Positions 1 through 4,894 of a stretch of DNA of 5,179 bases are shown here, in pieces. Both the position numbers and the translations under genes were made by a program. The notes under the pieces are model-generated. The model saw only the letters and a program-made list of their open reading frames with translations. It searched no databases and had not been told where the DNA came from. The number at the start of each line of letters is the position of its first letter. The first letter of the stretch is position 1. This DNA comes from Bacteroidaceae bacterium (GTDB lineage: Bacteria; Bacteroidota; Bacteroidia; Bacteroidales; Bacteroidaceae): the NCBI GenBank assembly GCA_017557475.1, contig JAFYYO010000415.1, positions 1 to 5,179 on the forward strand. Reading direction: 5' to 3'.

Positions 1-114
1 GCCTACAGGACCTGTCAGATAGACCATTTCGCCTTCTTTCACCGAGAAGTTCACTTTCTCGAGGACAAGATGCTCGTCCTGATAGATATCGACATCTTTA
101 TAATTGAGAATCAT
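1..114 (-). CDS. ftsE: FtsE-like ABC transporter ATP-binding protein, N-terminal fragment
   Basis: Only the first 38 codons are visible; the gene continues past the left edge. The ATG is at 114-112. The translation opens NYKDVDIYQDEHLVLEKV, followed by FSVKEGEMVYLTGPVG. This is the first beta-strand block of an ABC ATPase running into the start of Walker A, where the family continues G-x-VGSGKS. The short opening resembles the cell-division ATPase FtsE of Bacteroidetes more than importer ATPases, but so few residues cannot exclude another small ABC subunit. FtsE normally pairs with the membrane protein FtsX at the division site to control peptidoglycan hydrolases. It starts 12 nt after the hisIE stop on the same strand with no promoter visible between them, so it is probably co-transcribed with the his genes. 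The ABC call is firm; the FtsE assignment is moderate. Confidence 0.7.
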   Translation of the reverse strand, partial: MILNYKDVDIYQDEHLVLEKVNFSVKEGEMVYLTGPVG

Positions 115-126
115 ATTCGATGAGGT

Positions 127-741
127 TTAGTGTTTCTTCCAACCTGGATTGTGACGTTCAATAAGTTCCTTCGCCATATCTTCGATGCGAAGGCCTTTGC
201 TGGTGAGGAGTACGATGAGATGATAGAGCATGTCGGAGCCCTCGTAGATGAGTCGGTCGTTCGTACCGTTTGTTGCTTCGATGACGAGTTCCAGAGCTTC
301 CTCTCCTACTTTCTGTGCCATACGATTTAAGCCGTCTTTGAAGAGCGATGTGGTGTAACTCCCTTCAGGCATCTCTTCGTGACGCTTCTCGATGAAGTCG
401 TTGAGCTCGGACAAGAAGAGGAGCGGATTGGGACGATTCTCTTCTCCCCAGCAAGTATCGGTGCCTGTGTGGCAGGTCGGACCGTCGGGATTGGCCTTAA
501 TGAGCAAGGTATCGTTGTCGCAATCGACTTTGATATCGACTAGATGAAGGTAGTTGCCACTTGTCTCGCCCTTTGTCCAAAGGCATTGGCGGGAACGGCT
601 AAAGAAAGTCACAAGCCCAGTTTCCTGAGTCTTTTTGAGTGCTTCCTCGTTCATATAGCCGAGCATAAGCACCGTTTTTGTTGTGGCATCTTGAATGATA
701 GCAGGCACTAAGCCGCCACACTTGTCGAAATCTATCTTCAT
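127..741 (-). CDS. hisIE: HisIE: bifunctional phosphoribosyl-AMP cyclohydrolase / phosphoribosyl-ATP pyrophosphatase
   Basis: Cytoplasmic enzyme for histidine steps 2 and 3. The HisE half hydrolyses PR-ATP to PR-AMP and pyrophosphate; the HisI half opens the PR-AMP ring to give ProFAR. The protein is 204 aa, normal for the fusion. Residues about 1-100 are HisI: FSRSRQCLWTKGETSGN (47-63), the VDCDND metal region with Asp73, Asp75 and Asp77, and GPTCHTGTDTC. Cys74, Cys90 and Cys97 keep the 16- and 7-residue spacing of the family zinc ligands. Residues about 108-200 are HisE, a MazG-like helical domain with GEEALELVIEA (146-156, the ExxE-type metal residues) and E167-x-x-D170. No key residue is missing. 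The ATG (741-739) shares one base with the hisF stop (TAATG), implying translational coupling. It is the last his gene of the operon. Confidence 0.97.
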   Translation of the reverse strand: MKIDFDKCGGLVPAIIQDATTKTVLMLGYMNEEALKKTQETGLVTFFSRSRQCLWTKGETSGNYLHLVDIKVDCDNDTLLIKANPDGPTCHTGTDTCWGEENRPNPLLFLSELNDFIEKRHEEMPEGSYTTSLFKDGLNRMAQKVGEEALELVIEATNGTNDRLIYEGSDMLYHLIVLLTSKGLRIEDMAKELIERHNPGWKKH

Positions 742-1496
742 TATATTCTTACGTTTATGTTCTCTTTCCTTAGGTATTCTTTCAATTCTGGGATGCTGAT
801 TTGCCCGAAATGGAACACGCTTGCAGCCAGAGCGGCATCGGCATGTCCCTTGGCAAAGACGTCGCGGAAGTCCTCCATCTTGCCTGCTCCGCCACTTGCG
901 ATGACGGGAATGGTCAGTTCTGAAGCGAGACGAGCGAGTGCTTCGCAGGCAAAACCTTGCTTCACTCCATCATGATTCATGCTGGTAAACAGGATTTCTC
1001 CTGCACCTCTATCATTGACTTCCTTTGCCCACTCGAAGAGGTTTCGGTCGGTTGGGATGCGTCCTCCGTTGAGGAAGCAAGTCCAGGCCCCGTCTTTCTC
1101 CTGTGCATCGATGGCGACCACGCAGACCTGACTGCCAAAGTGACTGACGATTTCGTCGATTAGTTCAGGTCTGCGAAGAGCAGCACTATTGATGCTGATC
1201 TTGTCCGCACCAGCCGAAAGCATTCGCTCCACATCGGCCAATTCGCTGATACCACCGCCAACTGTAAATGGGATGTCAATCTTGGCAGCCACTTTCTGCA
1301 CCATATCCGTGAAGGTTTTGCGGCCTTCGTGGCTGGCGGTAATGTCGAGGAAGACAAGTTCGTCAGCTCCTTGTTGGCTGTAAATCTTGCCAAGTTCCAC
1401 AGGATCGCCTGCCTGTCGGAGTTGCAGGAAGTTCGTGCCCTTGACGGTCTGGCCGTCTTTGACATCGAGGCAAGGTATGATTCGCTTTGCTAACAC
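741..1496 (-). CDS. hisF: HisF: imidazole glycerol phosphate synthase, cyclase subunit
   Basis: A (beta/alpha)8-barrel of 251 aa, the usual length. With HisH it forms the synthase that converts PRFAR plus ammonia, channelled from glutamine, into imidazole glycerol phosphate (step 5) and AICAR, which returns to purine synthesis. Visible landmarks are the start [14 protein letters not shown] with Asp11, VGGGIS (79-84), VVAIDAQ with Asp130, [11 protein letters not shown] (171-181) with Asp176, and ASGGAGK (200-206). Asp11 and Asp130 are the catalytic acid/base pair of the family and fall at the same numbers as in Thermotoga maritima HisF. The residue two before Asp176 is Asn where many HisFs have Asp; it is not one of the catalytic pair. 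The start is GTG (1496-1494): the frame upstream is closed by a TGA 9 nt before it, and this start gives the family N-terminus. It lies 1 nt after the hisA stop. Confidence 0.98.
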   Translation of the reverse strand: MLAKRIIPCLDVKDGQTVKGTNFLQLRQAGDPVELGKIYSQQGADELVFLDITASHEGRKTFTDMVQKVAAKIDIPFTVGGGISELADVERMLSAGADKISINSAALRRPELIDEIVSHFGSQVCVVAIDAQEKDGAWTCFLNGGRIPTDRNLFEWAKEVNDRGAGEILFTSMNHDGVKQGFACEALARLASELTIPVIASGGAGKMEDFRDVFAKGHADAALAASVFHFGQISIPELKEYLRKENINVRI

Positions 1497-1497
1497 T

Positions 1498-2208
1498 TCA
1501 GTTCATTAGTCCTTTTAAGTCAATTCTCCCTTCGTAAAAGGCTTTGCCGAAGACGACTGCGGGTATTCCTGCATGTTCGAGAGCGAGGATATCTTCCGTA
1601 CTTCCCACGCCTCCGCTTGCAATCAGATGGCAGAGCGGATAGCGCTTCATGATGCTCTTGTAGAGCTCAATCGCGGGTCCTTCGAGCGTGCCGTCTTTAC
1701 TTATTTCCGTGCAAAGCACGTTCTTCGTACCTTCTTGTATGTAGAGTTCGAGGAAATCCTCAAGCTTGACGTCAGAATCCTCTTTCCATCCGTTGATGGA
1801 GACCATTCCGTTCCTCACATCTGCACCCAGAATGAGACGCTCAGGCCCATATTTCTCGAGCCAACGAAGATAGCGTTCAGGCTCAGTCACGGCAATACTT
1901 CCAACCGTCACAAGCTCTGCTCCAGCCTCATAAGCCTTTTCGAGGTCGTCATCGCTCTTCACGCCTCCGCCAAAGTCGACGATAAGTCCTGTTTGAGTTG
2001 TGATGGCTCGAAGGGCTGCCAGGTTGACAACATGCTGACTCTTAGCGCCATCCAAGTCCACGACATGAAGGCGACGCATGCCCAAATCCTCAAACTGCTG
2101 AGCCATTTCGAGTGGGTCTCCGTAGACCTTCTTCGTGTCGTAGTCGCCTTTCGTAAGCCTTACGCACTTGCCTTCGATAATGTCTATTGCTGGAATTAAC
2201 TCTATCAT
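1498..2208 (-). CDS. hisA: HisA: ProFAR isomerase
   Basis: Catalyses the Amadori-type isomerisation of ProFAR to PRFAR (step 4), directly supplying the HisH-HisF synthase. The protein is a 236-aa (beta/alpha)8-barrel homologous to HisF. Motifs in order are [15 protein letters not shown] with catalytic Asp9, VVDLDGAK (49-56), VDFGGGV (77-83, phosphate binding), LGADVRNG with the second catalytic Asp130, [12 protein letters not shown] (167-178) and ASGGVGS (197-203). All expected residues are present. The ATG (2208-2206) overlaps the hisH TGA in an ATGA junction (2205-2208), and the stop is 1 nt before the GTG of hisF, so it is embedded in the operon and coupled on both sides. A long open frame on the opposite strand (1573-2199) is a shadow of this gene. 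Confidence 0.98.
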   Translation of the reverse strand: MIELIPAIDIIEGKCVRLTKGDYDTKKVYGDPLEMAQQFEDLGMRRLHVVDLDGAKSQHVVNLAALRAITTQTGLIVDFGGGVKSDDDLEKAYEAGAELVTVGSIAVTEPERYLRWLEKYGPERLILGADVRNGMVSINGWKEDSDVKLEDFLELYIQEGTKNVLCTEISKDGTLEGPAIELYKSIMKRYPLCHLIASGGVGSTEDILALEHAGIPAVVFGKAFYEGRIDLKGLMN

Positions 2209-2807
2209 AGCTCAAGGAAGTTCTTTATTATCTGTTGCCCTACTGCCCCACTCTTCTCAGGATGGAACTGCGTGGCGAAGAAGTTGTCTTTCTGCATAGC
2301 CGCACTGAACGGGTGTATGTACTCGGTCACGGCTGCAGTATTCTCACACACAGGCACATAGAAGCTGTGAACGAAGTAGACAAACTCCCCGTCCAAGCCT
2401 TCCAATATGGAGAACCTTGAATCTGGAATACCGTTTTTATGTATTGAATTCCAGCCCATATGCGGAATCTTGTCCTCGTGTTTTTGAGGGATGAATCGCT
2501 TCACCTCTGCGTCGAAGATGCCCAAGCAATCTGTATCGCCTTCTTCCGAATGACGGCACAGGAGTTGCTGACCGATGCAGATGCCCAAAACGGGCTGAGT
2601 CAGGGAGGTAATCACCTCGTCCAATCTCCGTTCGCGAAGGTAGTTCATCGCGTTGCTGGCTTCACCTTGACCTGGGAAGATGACACGGTCAGCGCTGCGA
2701 AGCTCCTTGGGCGAATCGGTCAATAAGGGTTCTACGCCCATTCGCTTCAAAGCGTGGACGACGGAAAAGATATTGCCTGCATTGTATTTTACGACGGCGA
2801 CCTTCAT
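2205..2807 (-). CDS. hisH: HisH: imidazole glycerol phosphate synthase, glutamine amidotransferase subunit
   Basis: Class I (triad) glutaminase of 200 aa. It releases ammonia from glutamine and passes it through the HisF barrel for imidazole ring closure. The N-terminus is MKVAVVKYNAGNIFSV, standard for HisH. The oxyanion/PGQGEA segment is at 45-50, the nucleophile Cys77 is in GICIGQQ, and His182 and Glu184 are in ATQFHPEKS. The ATG at 2807-2805 was chosen over an upstream in-frame TTG (2840-2838) because the family starts here. The TTG also lies inside the -7 promoter element, so it would not be in the mRNA. The only ribosome-site hint is a weak AGG about 10 nt upstream. This is the first gene of the his operon, and its TGA overlaps the hisA ATG by 4 nt. 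Confidence 0.97.
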   Translation of the reverse strand: MKVAVVKYNAGNIFSVVHALKRMGVEPLLTDSPKELRSADRVIFPGQGEASNAMNYLRERRLDEVITSLTQPVLGICIGQQLLCRHSEEGDTDCLGIFDAEVKRFIPQKHEDKIPHMGWNSIHKNGIPDSRFSILEGLDGEFVYFVHSFYVPVCENTAAVTEYIHPFSAAMQKDNFFATQFHPEKSGAVGQQIIKNFLEL

Positions 2808-2837
2808 CTTGCGTACCTGCGTATTCGTTTCGGGCGA

Positions 2838-2869
2838 CAAAGATACACATTTTATATTTAATAAGGAAA
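2838..2869 (-). promoter_or_regulatory. Bacteroidetes-type promoter of the his operon
   Basis: On the minus strand, TATCTTTG (2845-2838) is an exact TAnnTTTG -7 element. TTTC (2869-2866) lies 20 bp upstream and fits the -33 TTTG element with one mismatch and the expected spacing. The spacer is AT-rich. Transcription should begin around 2830-2834, giving a leader of about 25 nt before the hisH ATG. That leader is too short for a His-codon attenuator peptide, and none is seen. Confidence 0.8.
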
Positions 2870-2898
2870 CGAAAGCCGCGAAAAGTCTGCTAAATCGA

Positions 2899-2937
2899 CG
2901 AAAAAGAAAAGAATTCTAAACTAGCCACGCCTAGTTT
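2899..2937 (-). terminator. Possible weak terminator after the DUF3276 gene
   Basis: Read on the minus strand, a 7-bp perfect stem AAACTAG/CTAGTTT (2937-2931 with 2924-2918) has a 6-nt loop. It is followed after a few bases by a T-rich run, TTCTTTTCTTTTT (2913-2901). This is the only terminator-like structure between the DUF3276 stop and the his promoter. The stem is AT-rich and the T tract starts 4 nt after it, so it is a weak candidate. The stem also belongs to the first unit of the 22-bp repeat array and may not be a terminator at all. Confidence 0.3.
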
Positions 2938-3074
2938 GCCAATTAGACACGCCTAGTTTTCGAATTAGGCGTGCCTAGTTTCAAAACACTCCACGTTATG
3001 ATTGCCAACACTACACGTTATGATCGCAAACATTACACGTTATGTTTGCAATAAGTACACGCGTCGTTTTCAGC
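2921..3074. repeat. Array of seven 22-bp tandem units in an intergenic region
   Basis: Seven units follow each other with an exact 22-bp step, starting at 2921, 2943, 2965, 2987, 3009, 3031 and 3053. Units 1-3 share GCCTAGTTT at the same phase. Units 4-6 share CACGTTATG and then a TTGC- or TCGC-like block. Unit 7 has ACACGCGTCGTTTT. Across sub-families the ACACG block and the TTTGCAAA-like block keep their positions, while the four or five bases between them differ (CCTAG, TTATG, CGTCG). The repeat does not extend to either side: 2899-2920 is A-rich, and 3075 onwards runs into the 3' end of the DUF3276 gene. The array begins 51 bp upstream of the his -33 element. It is not CRISPR-like, having no constant repeat with unique spacers. 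Its function is unknown. Confidence 0.85.
2948..2973. repeat. Inverted repeat with a TTCG loop inside the 22-bp array
   Basis: CACGCCTAGTT (2948-2958) pairs with AATTAGGCGTG (2963-2973). This makes an 11-bp stem with one G-T position (G-U in RNA) closing a 4-nt TTCG loop at 2959-2962. It spans units 2 and 3 of the array; unit 3 carries the GCGTG/CACGC core in the opposite sense, which creates the pairing. No T tract follows on either strand, so it is not a classical terminator. Confidence 0.6.
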
Positions 3075-3083
3075 CTTAACCTT

Positions 3084-3419
3084 TCAGAAGTCCATATCCA
3101 GCTTGATAGGGTCACCATCTTGCTGTCTTTCAGGAACTTCTCCGCCTTCGTTGCTCACGAAGGTGAAAGCGTCGCGAAGGGCTTCCTCAAACTTTCCGAA
3201 GTCCTCGCGGAAAAGGAAGATTTTGTGCTTCTCGTAGCTGACCTGCGGCATATCCTGAGGTCCGCTCAGCATCTTCTTGCTCTCAGTAATGCTGAGATAC
3301 AATTCTTCCTTCCTGTTTCGCTTCACATCGATGTAATAAATACGCTGTCCCGCCTTAACTGTCCGCGAGAAAAGGATCTCGGCATCAAACCCCTCTGTTT
3401 GCTTTTTTTCTGTTTCCAT
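3084..3419 (-). CDS. PUR-alpha-like DUF3276 family protein
   Basis: Small soluble protein of 111 aa, highly charged. Residues about 14-88 form one PUR-type repeat: ILFSRTVKAGQRIYYIDVKR, then ELYLSITESKK (39-49), then SYEKHKIFLFREDFGKFEEAL (61-81). This beta-beta-beta-beta-alpha pattern is that of the bacterial DUF3276 / PUR-alpha-like family, whose members bind single-stranded nucleic acids. The cellular role in Bacteroidetes is not settled. The C-terminus is an acidic, probably unstructured tail ending KLDMDF. The ATG at 3419-3417 was chosen because upstream in-frame codons (to 3554) cross the -7 element at 3445-3452 and enter nusB. It is divergent from nusB, and its 3' end abuts the 22-bp array. 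No Shine-Dalgarno site is visible. The family call is confident; the function is known only at family level. Confidence 0.88.
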   Translation of the reverse strand: METEKKQTEGFDAEILFSRTVKAGQRIYYIDVKRNRKEELYLSITESKKMLSGPQDMPQVSYEKHKIFLFREDFGKFEEALRDAFTFVSNEGGEVPERQQDGDPIKLDMDF

Positions 3420-3436
3420 AAGTGCTTCAAGTGCTT
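3420..3436. repeat. 8-bp direct repeat in the leader of the DUF3276 gene
   Basis: AAGTGCTT occurs at 3420-3427 and again at 3429-3436, separated by one base. The predicted transcript of the minus-strand gene should begin near 3438, so the two copies would fill almost its whole 5' leader, immediately before the ATG. The repeat may be fortuitous. Confidence 0.5.
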
Positions 3437-3444
3437 TTGCTTGA

Positions 3445-3452
3445 CAAAAGTA
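3445..3452 (-). promoter_or_regulatory. -7 element for the DUF3276 gene
   Basis: On the minus strand, TACTTTTG (3452-3445) matches TAnnTTTG exactly and lies 26 bp upstream of the ATG. No good TTTG-type -33 element is found at the usual 19-21 bp spacing, so promoter strength is uncertain. Confidence 0.65.
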
Positions 3453-3460
3453 CAAAATAA

Positions 3461-3488
3461 TTATGAATAATGAACCATGAATTGTGAT
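3461..3488. repeat. Degenerate 7-bp tandem repeat between divergent promoters
   Basis: Four heptamers in register: TTATGAA, TAATGAA, CCATGAA and TTGTGAT. The shared core is xxATGAA, with the last copy the most diverged. They fill most of the 34-bp gap between the arms of the 13-bp inverted repeat, where the -33 elements of both promoters would be expected. Short heptameric ATGAA-type runs resemble those I associate with Bacteroidetes intergenic DNA, but I cannot verify that here. Confidence 0.55.
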
Positions 3489-3496
3489 TTTTTTTG

Positions 3497-3504
3497 TACT
3501 TTTG
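3497..3504 (+). promoter_or_regulatory. -7 element for the nusB cluster
   Basis: TACTTTTG matches TAnnTTTG, is preceded by a T-rich run and is followed by GCA. It ends 24 bp before the nusB ATG, so the leader would be only about 18 nt. A convincing -33 TTTG is absent at the standard distance. It probably drives nusB, yajC and the YbbR-like gene together, since no other TAnnTTTG site was found before yajC. Confidence 0.7.
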
Positions 3505-3528
3505 CAGCGTGAAATACAAAAGCGCTCT

Positions 3529-4467
3529 ATGATAAACCGAGAATTGATACGCATTAAGCTTGTGCAGGTGCTCTACTCTTATCTGCAGAAAGGAACTCAC
3601 AACCCGGATGTGGCCGAGAAGGAACTTCTGCTGAGCCTGGACAAAGCATACGACCTCTATAACTATCTTCTTCTTCTGATGGTGGAGGTCAGTCGAATGT
3701 CGGTCCGCATGCTGGAAGTACACGAGAACCGCAGCAAGAAACTGAAAGACGGAATCATCTGGAGCCATAAGTTTGTAGACAACCGTTTCATCATCCAACT
3801 CGAATCGAATCGTCAGCTTCGCGACTACTGCGATGAGCAAGCGCTTAGCTGGGCCGACCACGAAACCTTCGTGCGTAATCTATATAATAAGGTAGAGGAA
3901 AGCGATTTCTACAAGGACTATATGGCTAGTGAGACCTCCAGTTACGAAGAAGATCGCGAAGTGTGGCGACTCATCTATCGTCACCTCATCTGCAACAACG
4001 AGGAACTCTCCGACCTGCTGGAAGACACGAACGTCTATTGGAACGACGACAAAGCAATCATCGACACCTTTGTCCTGAAGACCATCAATCGCTTTACTGA
4101 AGCGAGCACATCGGCTCAACCGCTGATGCCCGAATTCAAGAGCGATACCGATCGCGACTTTGCTACGAAGCTCCTCTATCGCGCCATCGTAGGTCAGGAA
4201 CACTTTGGCGAGCTCATCAGCTCCACGACTCGCAAGTGGGACTTCAATCGCATAGCCCTCATGGACCGCATCATACTTCAGCTGGGACTCGCGGAGATAA
4301 CGACCTTCACAAACATCCCGATCAGCGTCAGCATCAATGAATACGTCGATATCGCCAAGATGTACAGTACCCCCAAGAGCGACAAGTACATCAACGCAAC
4401 CCTCGACGCCATCGCCAAGAAACTGATAGAAGAAGGAAAACTGGTAAAAGAGGAGACCCCTTCCTAA
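3529..4467 (+). CDS. nusB: NusB: transcription antitermination factor, long Bacteroidetes form
   Basis: NusB binds boxA RNA with NusE (ribosomal protein S10) and supports rRNA transcription antitermination. The protein is 312 aa against about 140 in most bacteria. The first helix is canonical (NRELIRIKLVQVLYSYLQKG, 3-22). It is followed by about 180 residues of charged, mostly helical sequence specific to the long form. The conserved C-terminal half lies at about 205-302: DFATKLLYRAI, WDFNRIALMDRIILQLGLAEI (237-257), IPISVSINEYVDIAK (263-277) and DKYINATLDAIAKKL (285-299). This agrees with the NusB helices around VDRAVL and INEAIELAK in other bacteria. The ATG at 3529 was chosen over an in-frame GTG at 3484 because the GTG lies upstream of the -7 element. 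No Shine-Dalgarno site is seen. The last codons and stop merge into a GC-rich palindrome. Lead gene of a nusB-yajC-ybbR cluster. Confidence 0.95.
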   Translation: MINRELIRIKLVQVLYSYLQKGTHNPDVAEKELLLSLDKAYDLYNYLLLLMVEVSRMSVRMLEVHENRSKKLKDGIIWSHKFVDNRFIIQLESNRQLRDYCDEQALSWADHETFVRNLYNKVEESDFYKDYMASETSSYEEDREVWRLIYRHLICNNEELSDLLEDTNVYWNDDKAIIDTFVLKTINRFTEASTSAQPLMPEFKSDTDRDFATKLLYRAIVGQEHFGELISSTTRKWDFNRIALMDRIILQLGLAEITTFTNIPISVSINEYVDIAKMYSTPKSDKYINATLDAIAKKLIEEGKLVKEETPS

Positions 4468-4487
4468 CCTCCCCCTCTATGGGGAGG
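4468..4487. repeat. GC-rich 7-bp stem-loop directly after the nusB stop
   Basis: CCTCCCC (4468-4474) pairs perfectly with GGGGAGG (4481-4487) around a 6-nt loop, starting at the base after the nusB TAA. No T tract follows (CACGTTTAAACA), so an intrinsic terminator is unlikely. The C-block/G-block palindrome looks like a REP-type dispersed element. Its repeat status needs genome-wide comparison. Confidence 0.6.
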
Positions 4488-4518
4488 CACGTTTAAACAA
4501 ATAATAAACCATAACATA

Positions 4519-4545
4519 AACTGCCCAAGACCCTGCGAAGCAGTT
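4519..4545 (+). other. Two mutually exclusive small hairpins in the nusB-yajC gap
   Basis: GCAG at 4540-4543 can pair with CTGC at 4533-4536 (3-nt loop GAA). Alternatively, GCAGTT at 4540-4545 can pair with AACTGC at 4519-4524 (15-nt loop). The two pairings share one arm and exclude each other. The stems are short, so this may be incidental. Confidence 0.35.
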
Positions 4546-4579
4546 CCCTCGCCCTAACGGGAGAGGGTTAGGGAGAGGG
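4546..4579. repeat. REP-like 13-position hairpin upstream of yajC
   Basis: CCCTCGCCCTAAC (4546-4558) pairs with GTTAGGGAGAGGG (4567-4579) with a single G/A mismatch, closing an 8-nt purine loop (4559-4566). The stem ends 8 nt before the yajC ATG. Its 3' arm holds GAGGG (4575-4579), the only Shine-Dalgarno-like run for yajC. The C-rich/G-rich palindrome suggests a dispersed extragenic repeat. With no T run after it, it is not a typical terminator. Confidence 0.65.
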
Positions 4580-4587
4580 TCCACAAT

Positions 4588-4887
4588 ATGATTCAATTAC
4601 TTCAAGCTCAAGGAGGCGGCGGTATGTCGTTCCTCTTTATGATGGTGATCATCTTCGCCATTATGTGGTTCTTCATGATTCGTCCGCAGCAGAAGAGGCA
4701 AAAAGAGATTCAGAACTTCCGCAACAGCATTACCAAAGGCTCGCAAATCGTTACGGCTGGCGGCATCTACGGAACAGTGAAGGACATCGACGAAGCAGCC
4801 AACACGCTCAAAGTCGAGATTGCAAACGGCATCTGCATCACAGTAGATAAAGGCAGCGTCTTTGCCTCTCCGCAAGTAACTGCTTAA
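4588..4887 (+). CDS. yajC: YajC: Sec translocase accessory subunit
   Basis: Single-pass inner-membrane protein that associates with SecDF and the SecYEG channel; it is generally non-essential for export. The protein is 99 aa, within the family range. A short Gln/Gly-rich N-terminus (to residue 12) precedes a hydrophobic segment at about 13-31 (MSFLFMMVIIFAIMWFFMI). The hallmark RPQQKRQKE follows at 32-40, then a small cytoplasmic domain with GSQIVTAGGIYGTV (51-64). This is the classic YajC layout. The ATG at 4588 gives the expected N-terminus. It is preceded by a GC-rich hairpin and no evident promoter, so expression probably depends on read-through from nusB. A YbbR-like gene begins 7 nt after its stop. 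The usual downstream secDF genes are not seen here. Confidence 0.95.
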   Translation: MIQLLQAQGGGGMSFLFMMVIIFAIMWFFMIRPQQKRQKEIQNFRNSITKGSQIVTAGGIYGTVKDIDEAANTLKVEIANGICITVDKGSVFASPQVTA

Positions 4888-4894
4888 TTAAGAA

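Larger units (their letters stand above)
3445..3504. repeat. Perfect 13-bp inverted repeat holding both divergent -7 elements
   Basis: CAAAAGTACAAAA (3445-3457) is the exact reverse complement of TTTTGTACTTTTG (3492-3504). The arms are separated by 34 bp and each contains one TACTTTTG -7 element, so the divergent DUF3276 and nusB promoters are mirror images in this core. Complementarity stops at both ends of the arms. Confidence 0.8.

Noticed and set aside
1573..2199. Open frame of 208 codons on the plus strand opposite hisA
   Set aside because: HisA on the minus strand has all family motifs, and the opposite translation shows no recognisable domain and has no promoter. It is a shadow frame.
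2808..2837. Histidine-rich leader peptide for attenuation of the his operon
   Set aside because: The predicted leader is only about 25 nt and contains no run of His codons and no start codon before hisH.
2808..2840. Longer HisH starting at an in-frame TTG at 2840
   Set aside because: The TTG lies in the TATCTTTG -7 element and the extra 11 residues are not part of HisH. The ATG at 2807 gives the family start.
2921..3074. CRISPR array
   Set aside because: Units are contiguous 22-bp variants of one another, with no constant repeat alternating with unique spacers and no cas gene nearby.
3484..3528. Longer NusB starting at GTG 3484
   Set aside because: The GTG precedes the -7 element at 3497-3504 and the extra residues are encoded by promoter sequence. 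The ATG at 3529 gives the normal first helix.
3420..3554. Longer DUF3276 protein with a hydrophobic N-terminal stretch that could pass for a signal anchor
   Set aside because: The extension is translated from the divergent promoter region and the start of nusB, upstream of the likely transcription start.
3427..3861. Open frame on the minus strand running from inside nusB across the divergent promoters
   Set aside because: It crosses both promoter elements, is antisense to the NusB N-terminal half and has no family resemblance.
4468..4487. Rho-independent terminator after nusB
   Set aside because: The stem is good but no T run follows on the plus strand. yajC has no visible promoter of its own, so full termination here is unlikely.
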